From the IMG/VR virus record IMGVR_UViG_3300008450_000214, positions 1 to 33,761 of that record: a stretch of 33,761 bases of DNA. One strand, given 5' to 3'. This document shows, piece after piece, positions 18,650 through 28,116 of this stretch (within the stretch, counting starts at the first letter, position 1; each line of letters opens with the position of its first letter). A model generated the notes under the pieces. It was not told where the DNA came from and did no database searches. It saw only the letters and a list, made by a program, of their open reading frames with translations. The translations under genes were made by a program, and so were the position numbers. The stretch is from a virus.

Positions 18650-19910
18650 GCAGGCCATCGCCAAAGCGGAGTTCCCGCTAAAACTTCAACCGCTGTTTCG
18701 GCAGTCGCGCTACAAGGTCTTGTATGGTGGCCGAGGCGGGGCTAAGTCTTGGGGCATCGCTAGGGCGTTGCTAATCCTGGCCGCCCGTAAGCCGCTGCGC
18801 ATCCTCTGTGCGCGGGAGTTCCAGACATCCATCAAAGACTCGGTTCATAAGCTGCTGGTTGACCAGATTGTCGATCTTGGCCTGCAATCGTTCTACGAGA
18901 TTACTGAGAGGGCGATTCGAGGGGCTAACGGCACGGAGTTTTTCTTTACCGGCCTGAAGAACAACCCGACGAACATCAAATCGTTTGAGGGCGTGGACAT
19001 TTGCTGGTGCGAGGAAGCGCAGTCCATTAGCCGGATGAGTTGGAAGATTCTGATCCCAACGATCCGTAAGCCGGGGTCGGAAATCTGGGTGAGCTTCAAC
19101 CCAGAGCTGGAAACCGACGAAACCTATCAGCGGTTCGTCATCCACCCACCGCAAGATGCCATCCTGATTAAGATCAATTACTGGGACAACCCGTGGTTCC
19201 CTGAAGTCTTGCGCATGGAGATGGAAAGCCTAAAGGCGCTTGACCACGAAGCCTATATGCAAGTGTGGGAAGGGGTTTGCCGCCAGACGATCGACGGGGC
19301 GATCTTTGCCAAAGAGATGATGCGGGCCGATGCCGAAGAACGCATCACAAAGGTGCCATATGACGCAAGCAAGCCAGTCCACGCGATATGCGATTTAGGC
19401 TGGTCGGACGCGACTGCGTGGTGGCTGGTGCAGTTCGTCGGCATGGAAACCCGTCTAATCCGGTATTTCGAGGGCAGTCAGCGGACGATGACCAGCTACT
19501 TAGCCGAGCTGCAATCGTTTGGCTATGTGTACGACACGATCTGGCTACCGCACGACGCGCAGAACAAGACGCTGGCAGCGGCAGGTCGGAGCATTGAGGA
19601 CATTGTTCGCGGCGCGGGGTTCAAGACACGGGTGCTTGAGCGAGTGCCGACGATTGATTCGATTAACGCAGCGCGGACAATATTCCCAAATTGTTATTTT
19701 GATAGAGAAAATTGTGCCGATGGTCTAAACTGCCTGCGCCATTATCGCTACGAAGTTGACCCCGAAACTGGCAACTTCAGCAAAATGCCGCTGCACGACC
19801 GCTACAGCCACGGGGCTGACGCTTTTAGGTATATCGCGCTGATGGTCAAGGAACCGGCAAAGGTGCGCAAAAAGCCTGCGGTCGCTATGGCTGGCGGCTG
19901 GATGAGTTAA
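18639..19910 (+). CDS. terL: Large terminase subunit (Sf6 gp2 / PBSX type)
   Basis: A 423-aa packaging motor. The ATPase has Walker A GGRGGAKS (residues 30-37), Walker B ICWCEEA (121-127) and coupling motif SFNP (152-155). The nuclease has D252 in CDLGWSDATAWW, D306 in LPHDAQNKT and D394 in HGADAFRY. The layout and motifs (REFQTSIKDSVHKLL, LKNNPTNIKSFEGVDICW) closely follow Sf6 gp2. It translocates DNA into the prohead with ATP and cuts it when the head is full (headful mode in Sf6/P22 relatives). Overlaps the small subunit and is followed by the portal after 10 bases. Confidence 0.97.
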   Translation: MSVEQAIAKAEFPLKLQPLFRQSRYKVLYGGRGGAKSWGIARALLILAARKPLRILCAREFQTSIKDSVHKLLVDQIVDLGLQSFYEITERAIRGANGTEFFFTGLKNNPTNIKSFEGVDICWCEEAQSISRMSWKILIPTIRKPGSEIWVSFNPELETDETYQRFVIHPPQDAILIKINYWDNPWFPEVLRMEMESLKALDHEAYMQVWEGVCRQTIDGAIFAKEMMRADAEERITKVPYDASKPVHAICDLGWSDATAWWLVQFVGMETRLIRYFEGSQRTMTSYLAELQSFGYVYDTIWLPHDAQNKTLAAAGRSIEDIVRGAGFKTRVLERVPTIDSINAARTIFPNCYFDRENCADGLNCLRHYRYEVDPETGNFSKMPLHDRYSHGADAFRYIALMVKEPAKVRKKPAVAMAGGWMS

Positions 19911-19920
19911 AGGGGAAATC

Positions 19921-22155
19921 ATGGCGTTTCAAGACATGGACATGGATGGCAGGATTGGCGAGGCCATCAAGTTTTTACGATTGGTCGGCGAAGCTGACAG
20001 CCAGAACCGCGCAGAGGCGCTGGGCGACCTAAAGTTTGCCGCTGGCGACCAATGGCCGGTGGAGATTCAAAACAGCCGCAACCTAGAATCGCGGCCTTGC
20101 CTGACCATCAACAAGATCGACGCTTATGTGCGGCAGGTGACGAACCAGCAGCGCCAGCAGCGGCCACGCATCAAAGTCCACCCGGTCAACAACGAAGGCG
20201 ATCTAAAGGTCGCGCAGGTCATCGAAGGGATTACCCGGCACATCGAGGTCAATTCCAACGCCGATACCGCTTACGACACGGCGTTCGAGTACGCAGTCAA
20301 GATGGGCTGGGGCTACTGGCGGGTCAATACTAATTACGTTTCTGAAGATAGTTTCGATCAGGAAATATTTATCGACGCGATTGATGATCCGTTCTCGGTC
20401 TATTTCGACCCGAACTCGGTGATGCCTGACGGGTCGGATGCCGAGCGTTGCCTGATTACGAGCGTGATGTCTAAGGCAGCGTTCCGTCGGGAATATCCGG
20501 GCGCTGACGATGGCGCAAACTTTAGCGCTAGAGCCACGGGCGACTCGGATGCCGAGTGGGTGACGAAAGAGGACATCCGACTCGCTGAATATTGGTACGT
20601 TGAGCGCGTGAAGTCGAAGCTAGTCCTGTTATCTGATGGCACCAAAGTGTACAAGGACGAACTGCCTGACGTTGAAATGATGGCCGCGAGTGGCATCACC
20701 ATCGTTGACGAGCGTGATTCCTATAAGCGCAAGGTCAAGTGGTGCAAGCTGACCGCGATGGAAGTGCTGGAGGAGCGCGAGTGGCCGGGCAAGTACATTC
20801 CGATCATCCCGTGCTACGGCGCTCAAGTGGTAGTTGAGGGCAAGCGCAAGAAATACGGCCTTGTCCGCTTCGCCAAAGACCCGCAGCGGATGTTCAATTT
20901 CTGGCGCACGGCGCTGACCGAATCGATTGCGTTGGCACCGAAACCCAAGTGGTTGATCGCCGAGGGCCAAGACGAAGGCCACGAGAGCGAATGGGCGCTG
21001 GCGAACATCAAGTCCACGCCTGTGCTGCGCTATAAGCAAAAGGACATCGAAGGCGTACCAGCGCCAGTTCCGCAGCGCATCCAGCCGGAACCGCCGCCTG
21101 ATGGGATTATGGTCGCGTCCGGCGCTATTGCTGACGATCTAAAGACCGTGTTGGGTATCTTCGACCCTGCGCAGGCATTACCCGGCAACATTTCGGGCAA
21201 GGCGCTGCAAGGCCAGCAAATGCAAGTGGATTTGAGCAATTTCCACTTCTACGACAACATGACCCGCAGCATCAAGCAGACGGGCAAGATCATCCTCGAC
21301 CTGATCCCCAAAATCTACGACACCGAGCGCGTACTGCGAATCATTGGGGTTGATGGAAAACCTGACATGGTGACGATTAACCAAGAGGAAGCCACCGGCG
21401 AGGTAATGAACGACGTTACGGTCGGTTTGTACGACGTAGTGATGGACGTTGGCCCCGGTTACAACTCGAAGCGCCAGCAGGCTGTGGACACCATGATGCC
21501 GCTAATGGCCGACCCGCAGATATTCCAAGCCGCAGGCGACCTCTTGTTCCGCAACATGGATTTCCCCGGCGCGGATGTGATTGCTGATCGGCTGGCTGCG
21601 ATGAACCCGTTGAGCCAGATCGACGAGAAATCCGACATTCCACCGCAGGCGCAAATGCAACTGCTACAGTCGCAAAAGACTATTGCTGATATGCAACAGC
21701 AAATGATGGCGATGCAGTTGGAAATACAGAACCGTGGTCAGGTCGCGCAGATCAGGGAAGAAGGCCAGAGCCGCAGGAAGCTAATGGATGTAATTTCCCG
21801 CGCTTACAACACCGACACGATCAACGAGGCCAAGATCAACCAAGCCAACCTGAAGGCCACGACCGACCAGAACAAGGTCGAGCTGGACGCTATGCTCAGG
21901 CTGATTCTGGCGGGTGTGCCGATTGGGTCGCTGAACGCCGAGATTGCCCGACGCGATGCCGAGCAGCAGCAGCAAATGGCGTTTGCCGAGAACGAAGTCA
22001 ACGACACCGCCAACCCGTTTATTCAGGCTGGGCAGGAAATGATGGTTCAGGCAGCACAGGCAGAGCAAATGCAAATGATGGCCGCGCAGCAAATGGCCCA
22101 GCAGCAGCCGCAGGCTATGCCAGAGCAAATGCCGCCTGAACAGCCGATGGTTTGA
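19921..22155 (+). CDS. P22-type portal protein
   Basis: A 744-aa portal, similar in length to P22 gp1 (725 aa). It opens AIKFLRLVGEADSQNRAEAL and shows LESRPCLTINKIDAYVRQVT and NQQRQQRPRIKV, hallmarks of the P22 portal family. The C-terminal third (residues 570-744) is a Gln/Met-rich helical barrel-like part (MQQQMMAMQLEIQNR; AQAEQMQMMAAQQMAQQQPQ), as in the long P22 barrel. It forms the dodecameric DNA channel and seat of the terminase. A GGGGAAATC ribosome site precedes it. Confidence 0.96.
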   Translation: MAFQDMDMDGRIGEAIKFLRLVGEADSQNRAEALGDLKFAAGDQWPVEIQNSRNLESRPCLTINKIDAYVRQVTNQQRQQRPRIKVHPVNNEGDLKVAQVIEGITRHIEVNSNADTAYDTAFEYAVKMGWGYWRVNTNYVSEDSFDQEIFIDAIDDPFSVYFDPNSVMPDGSDAERCLITSVMSKAAFRREYPGADDGANFSARATGDSDAEWVTKEDIRLAEYWYVERVKSKLVLLSDGTKVYKDELPDVEMMAASGITIVDERDSYKRKVKWCKLTAMEVLEEREWPGKYIPIIPCYGAQVVVEGKRKKYGLVRFAKDPQRMFNFWRTALTESIALAPKPKWLIAEGQDEGHESEWALANIKSTPVLRYKQKDIEGVPAPVPQRIQPEPPPDGIMVASGAIADDLKTVLGIFDPAQALPGNISGKALQGQQMQVDLSNFHFYDNMTRSIKQTGKIILDLIPKIYDTERVLRIIGVDGKPDMVTINQEEATGEVMNDVTVGLYDVVMDVGPGYNSKRQQAVDTMMPLMADPQIFQAAGDLLFRNMDFPGADVIADRLAAMNPLSQIDEKSDIPPQAQMQLLQSQKTIADMQQQMMAMQLEIQNRGQVAQIREEGQSRRKLMDVISRAYNTDTINEAKINQANLKATTDQNKVELDAMLRLILAGVPIGSLNAEIARRDAEQQQQMAFAENEVNDTANPFIQAGQEMMVQAAQAEQMQMMAAQQMAQQQPQAMPEQMPPEQPMV

Positions 22156-22225
22156 CATGGAATGAATACAGGATGACAATAAACCTACCGGCGGGTAACA
22201 CCGGGTCAATTCTTAGGGAAAACCT

Positions 22226-23167
22226 ATGTCTGAAGTGGAAGCAAGGCTGGCGGCAAATATTGTCACTAGCGAGAATTTAGCGGAATTCGCAGCCCAGAAA
22301 CTTGGTCTAGTTGAAACGCCAGCAAACGAGGCGGTAAACGAGGACGCAGACAGCGCCGTTACCGAGCCGGATGCAGAGGCAGATCAGAGTGGACAGGATG
22401 GGGAAGGGAAGGACGCGACAGCAACAGATGAGGCGAAGGAAAAGAAGCCAAATCCTAAGCTGGAACGGCGGTTTTCAGAGATAACCAAGCAACGAGAGCA
22501 AGCGCGGCAGGAAGCGCAACGCGAACGTGAGCAACGGGAGGCTTTGGAAATCAGGCTGAAGGAACTTGAAGCCAAAGTAAACCCACCGGCTGCACAGCCA
22601 GAGGATGAGCTAGGCGAAGAACCGAAGCCGGAAATGTTCAACGATATGTTCGAGTACGCGAGAGCGCTTGCCGAATATACCGCTGACAAGAAGCTGATGG
22701 AACGGGATAAAGAGGAGCAGGCGCGTCAAGCGAAGGCCGAGCAAGAAGCTAAGTTTCAAGCATGGGCTGATCGCGTAAACGCTGCCAAGAACGAATTACC
22801 CGACTTTGATGACATGGTGCAAAGTAGCGATGTCAGGGTTTCTGACCCTGTACGCGATGCAATCATCGAATCAGAGAATGGGCCAAAAATTTTGTATTGG
22901 TTGGCTGAAAATACCGACTTTGCAAAAAAATTGGCCGATATGTCGGTTGTTTCCGCTGTTCGTGAGATTGGGAAGATCGAAGCTCGCTTCGAGAAGGCGA
23001 AAGACCCAGAACCAAAGCCTGTTGTTGGGAAGTCAAAAGCGCCAGCGCCGATTAATCCGCTGCGCGGTGCGGTTAACACAGTTGATGCCAACATGGATGC
23101 CGATGGCAATTTTCATGGAACGTATCAGCAATGGAAAGCCGCCCGTTCATCGAGAAAAATCCGCTAG
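22226..23167 (+). CDS. Scaffolding protein (P22 gp8-like)
   Basis: A 313-aa protein (P22 gp8 is 303 aa), highly acidic in residues 35-75, with a long Arg/Glu/Gln coiled coil (LERRFSEITKQREQARQEAQ) and a second helical part. The last 60 residues are basic and Pro-rich (KPVVGKSKAPAPINPLRG) ending KAARSSRKIR, like the coat-binding basic tail of P22 scaffold. It stands between portal and coat genes, as in P22. It guides coat assembly into a T=7-like prohead and then leaves. An AGGGAAAACCT ribosome site precedes it. Confidence 0.92.
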   Translation: MSEVEARLAANIVTSENLAEFAAQKLGLVETPANEAVNEDADSAVTEPDAEADQSGQDGEGKDATATDEAKEKKPNPKLERRFSEITKQREQARQEAQREREQREALEIRLKELEAKVNPPAAQPEDELGEEPKPEMFNDMFEYARALAEYTADKKLMERDKEEQARQAKAEQEAKFQAWADRVNAAKNELPDFDDMVQSSDVRVSDPVRDAIIESENGPKILYWLAENTDFAKKLADMSVVSAVREIGKIEARFEKAKDPEPKPVVGKSKAPAPINPLRGAVNTVDANMDADGNFHGTYQQWKAARSSRKIR

Positions 23168-23195
23168 TTAAACCCTTTTCTAAAAGGAAATAGAA

Positions 23196-24452
23196 ATGTC
23201 CAACAATTTGCTAACCATTAGCAAGATCACCAACGAAGCGTTGATGGTCTTGGAAAACGAACTGACATTTTCGTCAGAAGTAAATCGCGAGTACGACGAT
23301 CAATTTGCTGTCGTAGGCGCAAAAATTGGTAACACCCTGAACGTTCGCCGTCCGGGTCGTTTCATTGGTACAACTGGCCCAGCGCTGAACGTTGAAGATT
23401 TCAACGAAACCAGCATCCCAGTCACCTTGTCCACACAATTTCATGTAGATACACAGTTCACCACTCAGGATCTTGCATTAAGTCTTGATATGTTCAGCGA
23501 CCGTGTTCTGAAGCCTGCTGTGGCGGCTATCGCCAACAAGATCGACTTTGATGGCCTGACAACGGCTAAGAACAGCACCGCTAACATCGTTGGCACCGCT
23601 GGCACACCGCCGACTGGCCTTATCACTTACTTGACTGCCCAAGCGTATCTGGACAGCGAAGGCGCACCCCGTGATGGCCGCCGTTCTTGCATCATCGAGC
23701 CATTTACTTCGGCAACTATCGTTGACAGCCTGAAAGGTCTGTTTAACCCACAGTCCGCTGTATCGGATCAGTATCAAAAGGGTCTGATGGGCCGTGATTC
23801 GGGCGGTATGAACTGGAAGATGGATCAGAACGTGGTCGCGCAGACGTTTGGCGCGTGGACTACAACTGCTGGCACCCTGACCGCGAATACCCAGAGCATC
23901 GGTATTTCGACCGGCTGGGCATCATCCTCGACCATCACTCTGACCCACAGCGCTGGCCTGACCCTGCGTCAAGGCGATGTGATCCAGATCGCTAACGTGT
24001 TTGCGGTCAACCCGCAGAACCGTCAGGCATATGGTTCGAACAAGCCACGCAATTTCGTGATCCAATCGACCGTAACTGGTTCGGGTTCTTCAACAATGTC
24101 TGTGACTGTTGTTCCGGCAATCATCACCGGCGGTCAGTTCCAGAACGTGACCATCCCAACCACTTCGGCTACTGCGACTGTGACCCCGTTCTCTATCGGC
24201 ACATCGGCTACCGGCACCGTATCGCCACAGAACATCATCATGCACCGCAATGCGTTCACGCTTGCGACCGCTGATCTTGAGCTGCCTGATGGCGTTCACT
24301 TTGCTGGCCGCGCATCGGACAAAGAGCTAGGCCTGTCGCTTCGTGTGGTGCGTCAATACACCATCAACAACGACTCGATCCCGACTCGTATTGATGTCCT
24401 GTATGGCTGGGCACCGCTGTACCAAGAACTCGCCTGCCGTGTCGCAGCCTAA
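23196..24452 (+). CDS. Major capsid (coat) protein, P22 gp5-like
   Basis: A 418-aa coat protein (P22 gp5 is 430 aa). It starts NNLLTISKITNEALMVLENE, followed by NREYDDQFAVVGAKIGNTL and NVRRPGRF, the P22 coat N-arm and E-loop region. The middle (residues about 220-345) is Ser/Thr-rich and beta-like, corresponding to the inserted I-domain of P22 coat. The end is DVLYGWAPLYQELACRV. It forms the HK97-fold shell. A strong AAAAGGAAATAGAA ribosome site lies 5' of it. The shortened GroES encoded upstream may help it fold. Confidence 0.96.
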   Translation: MSNNLLTISKITNEALMVLENELTFSSEVNREYDDQFAVVGAKIGNTLNVRRPGRFIGTTGPALNVEDFNETSIPVTLSTQFHVDTQFTTQDLALSLDMFSDRVLKPAVAAIANKIDFDGLTTAKNSTANIVGTAGTPPTGLITYLTAQAYLDSEGAPRDGRRSCIIEPFTSATIVDSLKGLFNPQSAVSDQYQKGLMGRDSGGMNWKMDQNVVAQTFGAWTTTAGTLTANTQSIGISTGWASSSTITLTHSAGLTLRQGDVIQIANVFAVNPQNRQAYGSNKPRNFVIQSTVTGSGSSTMSVTVVPAIITGGQFQNVTIPTTSATATVTPFSIGTSATGTVSPQNIIMHRNAFTLATADLELPDGVHFAGRASDKELGLSLRVVRQYTINNDSIPTRIDVLYGWAPLYQELACRVAA

Positions 24453-24474
24453 TTACCATTGAAAGGAAACTGAC

Positions 24475-24897
24475 ATGAGCAATCCCGGCCCAGCAAGTAC
24501 CCAAACCAACCACCCTTCGAATCTAGCCACCAATCAGGCTTACCGCCTGTTGGCTAGTGCGCAGGGTGTCAACCTTAACTCTGTGGCAGACACCATTGCC
24601 CCGATTGTGAACAGCTCATCGTGGAGCGTTCAGGACATCATCGTGGCAAATGCCAGCGTCAACCTGACCACCGCCCAGCTCGCTGTTTACAGCGGCCCCG
24701 GCGCGACAGGTGTGGCAGTCAAAACCGCTTATGCGCTGACCGGCAACTCGGCCAGCGACAAAGTGGTCGTGACTCCAGCCACCGATACAGACTCGCTCAC
24801 CGGCGACAATCTGTACATTCGCTGCACGACTGCACAGGGCGCAGCGGCTACCGCCGATGTGTATATCTACGGGTATGACCTGACTTTCCTGCCTTAA
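24475..24897 (+). CDS. Small beta-rich virion protein (putative decoration)
   Basis: A 140-aa protein starting SNPGPASTQTNHPSNLATNQ, with YRLLASAQGVNLNSVADTIA and strand-rich segments to the end (VYIYGYDLTFLP). No charged helix. It follows the coat gene after 22 bases with a GAAAGGAAACTGAC ribosome site, and a terminator follows. Position right after the coat and composition fit a head decoration or capsid-fibre protein, but no family was recognised. Confidence 0.66.
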   Translation: MSNPGPASTQTNHPSNLATNQAYRLLASAQGVNLNSVADTIAPIVNSSSWSVQDIIVANASVNLTTAQLAVYSGPGATGVAVKTAYALTGNSASDKVVVTPATDTDSLTGDNLYIRCTTAQGAAATADVYIYGYDLTFLP

Positions 24898-24918
24898 TAT
24901 GGAATAGTCACCGAAGAA

Positions 24919-24944
24919 GCCGCCCCTTTTTGGGGTGGCTTTTT
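24919..24944 (+). terminator. Rho-independent terminator after capsid genes
   Basis: GCCGCCCC (24919-24926), loop TTTTT, GGGGTGGC (24932-24939): eight pairs with one G-T, then TTTTT (24940-24944). It separates the packaging/head block from the tail-fibre block; no convincing promoter is visible between it and the next gene. Confidence 0.88.
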
Positions 24945-24973
24945 CTCATTAAAATTTGATGAAAGGGCAAGCC

Positions 24974-25315
24974 ATGTTGCCGAGCTTTAGACCGAACGGC
25001 CCGACCACTCGAATCACAGTTCCCGCTAGTGCATCCACGCCGCTGCAAATTACCCCTAACACTAACGTCGAAAACAACTACGTCGGCCTGCTAAACGTCG
25101 GGGCTGCGACCGTTTCCGTTAGCTTGGGTTCGACTTCAGGCACTACGCCGACTCCTGTTGTACCGCTGACCACCGCGTCAACGCCGGGTGTTGTGCTGCC
25201 GCCGAACATGATCGCCCCAATGATTATTCCGGCACCCCGCAATAACTTTTTTGTGTCGATAATCGGCAGCTCTGCGGCTGGCGATGTGTATGTAACGCCT
25301 GTTGCGGCTGGATAA
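24974..25315 (+). CDS. Small beta-sandwich virion protein
   Basis: A 113-aa protein. The ATG at 24974 is favoured by AAAGGGCAAGCC; an in-frame ATG at 24959 is possible. It opens MLPSFRPNGPTTRITVPASA and has a NNYVGLLNVGAATVSVSLGS stretch and a FFVSIIGSSAAGDVYVTPVA end: an all-beta small protein. It lies just before the long fibre gene. It could be a head-decoration or tail-adaptor protein. No family name is supported. Confidence 0.64.
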   Translation: MLPSFRPNGPTTRITVPASASTPLQITPNTNVENNYVGLLNVGAATVSVSLGSTSGTTPTPVVPLTTASTPGVVLPPNMIAPMIIPAPRNNFFVSIIGSSAAGDVYVTPVAAG

Positions 25316-25318
25316 ATT

Positions 25319-27814
25319 ATGGCGAACGAAGTCGCCAACACGAGCCGGATCAATATTGTTCCGGTTCAAGGCGTTTTTGACCCTGAACCGACATTTGCCA
25401 TCCAGTATTTTGTTGGGCCAGCGGGAACGCCGTTTTTTGCGCCGATCAGCCCGATTCAGTCGGGTTTAACGATCACCAACAGCACGATTGATTCGTCTGT
25501 TATTGGCGGCATAACGCCTGCGGCTGCATTTTTCACGACCGCGCAGGTTGCAGCCAGCCCAACCGCCGATCAGGATGTCGCAAACAAATCCTACGTTGAC
25601 TCAGTTGCGCAGGGTTTAGACATCAAAGCGTCGTGTTTGTACACCACCACCAACAACATCACGCTGTCGGGGCTGGGTACACAGGCGGGTGGCGATTGGC
25701 CTTCGACGCTGACTGCTGGAAGCCGGATTCTGGTCAAAAATCAGACAAATCAGGCCGAAAACGGCATTTATGCGGCCAGCTCGACCGGCTGGACACGCAC
25801 TAGCGACTTAAATAACTGGTCGGAAGTGCCGGGGGCGTTCACGTTTATTGAGGATGGCGCGACACTTTCCGCGACCGGCTGGGTCACGACTGCTGGATCA
25901 ACCGGCACGATTGGCGTGACCAATATGCCGTGGACTCAATTTAGCGGCGCGGGAACGTACACGGCGGGAAATGGCCTGCAACTGATCTCAAATCAGTTTT
26001 CGGTCAAGCTAAACGGCACGACGTTAGATGCCAGCTCAAGCGGCCTGCGCATTTCCACGACCTACGCAGGGCAAACCAGCATCACCACGCTGGGAACGAT
26101 TGGCACGGGCGTGTGGGAAGCGACGGATGTCGCGGTATTGCATGGCGGCACCGGCGCATCGGACGCAGCAGGGGCAAGGGCTAATCTGTCGGCTGCGGTT
26201 TTAGGCGCAAATAACGACATCACTAGTCTGTCGGCCATTACGGGGTCGATTGCTACGCCGACGTACATTCAGTTCAACACCACGCAAAACCCGCTGCCGA
26301 CCGACGCGACAGGGCGCATTTACTACGATTACACCGACCAATTCCAAACGCTATCGTTCCAAATGAACGGCAACGTAGTTCAAAGAATTGGTGAAGAACA
26401 GTTCTATCGAATCAAGTGTCAGGGTGCGATTGCCAAAGGGCAAGTTGTGTCATTTGCCGGTACGCTGGGGTCATCAGGTGGGCTGGTAGGCAAGGCCGCA
26501 ACTGGGTTGACCAAAGACCAAGCGCAATATGTTTTGGGCGTGGCGGCAGAATCCGGCAATAACAACGACTGGATTTTTGTTGTGTCGTTTGGTGAGGTGA
26601 AGAACATCAACACTACCGGCGGCGCTGAAAATTGGGTACAGGGCGATGAACTGTATTACAACCCAGCGGTAACTGGTGGCCTGACCAAGATCAAGCCAGC
26701 GGTTCCCAACGCCATCGTTTTAATGGCTGCGGTGGTCAACGTTGGAACGTCAAATGGCATTCTGTTTGTGCGGGTTACTTATGGGTCGGTGCTGGGTGGT
26801 ACGGATGGCAACGTTCAGTTTGGCACTCTAAACAACTTGGATGTACTGCAATACAACGGCACGGGCCAATACTGGACAAATGTACCTGCCAGCGGCCTGT
26901 CGGTTAGTTTTGCAACCACGGCTGGCAGCGCAGGGTCGGCAAGTACGGCTGGAACCGCAACGAATCTTGCGGGTGGCACAACAGGCGCTTTGCCGTACCA
27001 ATCGGGCGTTGGGGCGACTACATTCCTAAATCTAGGCACCGCAACCCATATTTTGACCGCAGGCGCTTCTGCGCCGCAATGGACTGATCCCACAACGATT
27101 ACCGTCGGCAACGCTACAAACGCCACTAATGCGGTCACGGCGACCAATTTGGCAGGCGGCGCTGCGGCCAGCATTCCTTACCAAACCGGCGCAGGCGCGA
27201 CATCGTTTATCGGATCGGTCGCAGGTGACGCAGGAAAGGTCTTGCAAAGCAACGGCACCAGCGCCCCGTCGTGGGTTACGCCTGTGGCTTATGCGACGGT
27301 TACGGATGACACCACAACTAACGCAACGCGCTACCCGCTGTTTGCGAATCAGACCAGCGGCGACATAACAACGCTGTTTTCAGCGTCAACCAAATATCAA
27401 TTTAATCCATCGACCGGCATTCTGACCGCCACAGGGTTCAGCGGATCGGGCGCAAACCTGACCAACCTGCCTGCGGGTCAACTGTCCGGCACGATTCCGT
27501 CGGGCGTTTTAGGCAATTCCAGCCTGTTTATTGGCACGACTTCGATTGCTTTAAACCGCAGCAGCGCCAGCCAAAGCCTGACCGGGGTTAGCATCGACGG
27601 GTCGGCAGGATCGGCTACGACTGCGGGAACGGCGACTAATGCCAACAACATCGCAATTACCGATGACACCAGCACCAATGCAGACTATTTTCCGGTGTGG
27701 GTCACAAACACAACTGGCAACTTGCCTGCGCGAGTGAGCAGCTCGAAACTGAAATTCAATCCAAGCAGCGGTGCAATGACGGTAACAGGCGGTATTGGCG
27801 GGGGTGCATTTTGA
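25319..27814 (+). CDS. Long tail-fibre-like protein with repeats
   Basis: An 831-aa low-complexity, Gly/Thr/Ala/Asn-rich protein. The N-terminus (ANEVANTSRINIVPVQGVFD) is followed by NSTIDSSVIGGITPAA (about residue 60) and a VANKSYVDSVAQGLDIKAS block, common in phage tail fibres. Repeats: LAGGTTGALPYQSGVGATTF near residue 551 and LAGGAAASIPYQTGAGATSF near 611; DDTTTNATRYP near 663 and DDTSTNADYFP near 783, each followed by K-x-x-FNPS-x-G. It ends GGIGGGAF. It is probably a long trimeric fibre or a baseplate-attached hub. Its final codons form the ribosome site of the next gene. Confidence 0.8.
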   Translation: MANEVANTSRINIVPVQGVFDPEPTFAIQYFVGPAGTPFFAPISPIQSGLTITNSTIDSSVIGGITPAAAFFTTAQVAASPTADQDVANKSYVDSVAQGLDIKASCLYTTTNNITLSGLGTQAGGDWPSTLTAGSRILVKNQTNQAENGIYAASSTGWTRTSDLNNWSEVPGAFTFIEDGATLSATGWVTTAGSTGTIGVTNMPWTQFSGAGTYTAGNGLQLISNQFSVKLNGTTLDASSSGLRISTTYAGQTSITTLGTIGTGVWEATDVAVLHGGTGASDAAGARANLSAAVLGANNDITSLSAITGSIATPTYIQFNTTQNPLPTDATGRIYYDYTDQFQTLSFQMNGNVVQRIGEEQFYRIKCQGAIAKGQVVSFAGTLGSSGGLVGKAATGLTKDQAQYVLGVAAESGNNNDWIFVVSFGEVKNINTTGGAENWVQGDELYYNPAVTGGLTKIKPAVPNAIVLMAAVVNVGTSNGILFVRVTYGSVLGGTDGNVQFGTLNNLDVLQYNGTGQYWTNVPASGLSVSFATTAGSAGSASTAGTATNLAGGTTGALPYQSGVGATTFLNLGTATHILTAGASAPQWTDPTTITVGNATNATNAVTATNLAGGAAASIPYQTGAGATSFIGSVAGDAGKVLQSNGTSAPSWVTPVAYATVTDDTTTNATRYPLFANQTSGDITTLFSASTKYQFNPSTGILTATGFSGSGANLTNLPAGQLSGTIPSGVLGNSSLFIGTTSIALNRSSASQSLTGVSIDGSAGSATTAGTATNANNIAITDDTSTNADYFPVWVTNTTGNLPARVSSSKLKFNPSSGAMTVTGGIGGGAF

Positions 27815-28113
27815 ACTATGAATGGAAAATTGAGGGCGTTCAGGCCGATGATGGGCTGATTACTGCCGCGAAATACTATTGCCGCGCCATTAATCGCAGC
27901 GGGATTGTGGACACCGAAGGCACTTGGTTTTTCAAAGACCCGCAGCTCGTCACCCCGATTGCCGATGTGACCGAGGAAATGGTCGTGGATTGGATCAAAG
28001 GCCAAGCTGACATTGAGGGTCGGCTGGCCGAGCAAATGGATAATCTGGCAGCGCAGGTTCCGATGTCGTTACCGTGGTCGCCGCCCGTGTTTACCCCAAA
28101 ATTTGAGGATTAA
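27811..28113 (+). CDS. Small phage protein, TTG start
   Basis: A 100-aa protein. The TTG at 27811 overlaps the fibre stop (TTGA) and is preceded by GGGGGTG as a ribosome site, like the GNAT gene at 2037; a longer upstream frame covers the fibre gene and has no ribosome site. The sequence begins (M)NYEWKIEGVQADDGLITAAK, a strand-rich pattern seen in small phage proteins that follow structural genes, then EEMVVDWIKGQAD and AQVPMSLPWSPPVF. Possibly an assembly or chaperone-like protein for the fibres. Function unknown. Confidence 0.7.
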   Translation: MNYEWKIEGVQADDGLITAAKYYCRAINRSGIVDTEGTWFFKDPQLVTPIADVTEEMVVDWIKGQADIEGRLAEQMDNLAAQVPMSLPWSPPVFTPKFED

Positions 28114-28116
28114 ATT

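Noticed and set aside
20629-21039. 136-aa minus-strand frame inside the portal gene
   Set aside because: The portal is clearly coding on the other strand; this is an antisense shadow without ribosome site or recognisable motifs.
22156-22225. GC-rich partial hairpin between portal and scaffold
   Set aside because: Pairing is short and interrupted, with no T run, and there is a normal ribosome site after it.
26815-27174. 119-aa minus-strand frame rich in Ala/Val/Pro
   Set aside because: It is the mirror of the repetitive Gly/Thr-rich fibre gene and has neither start signal nor fold.
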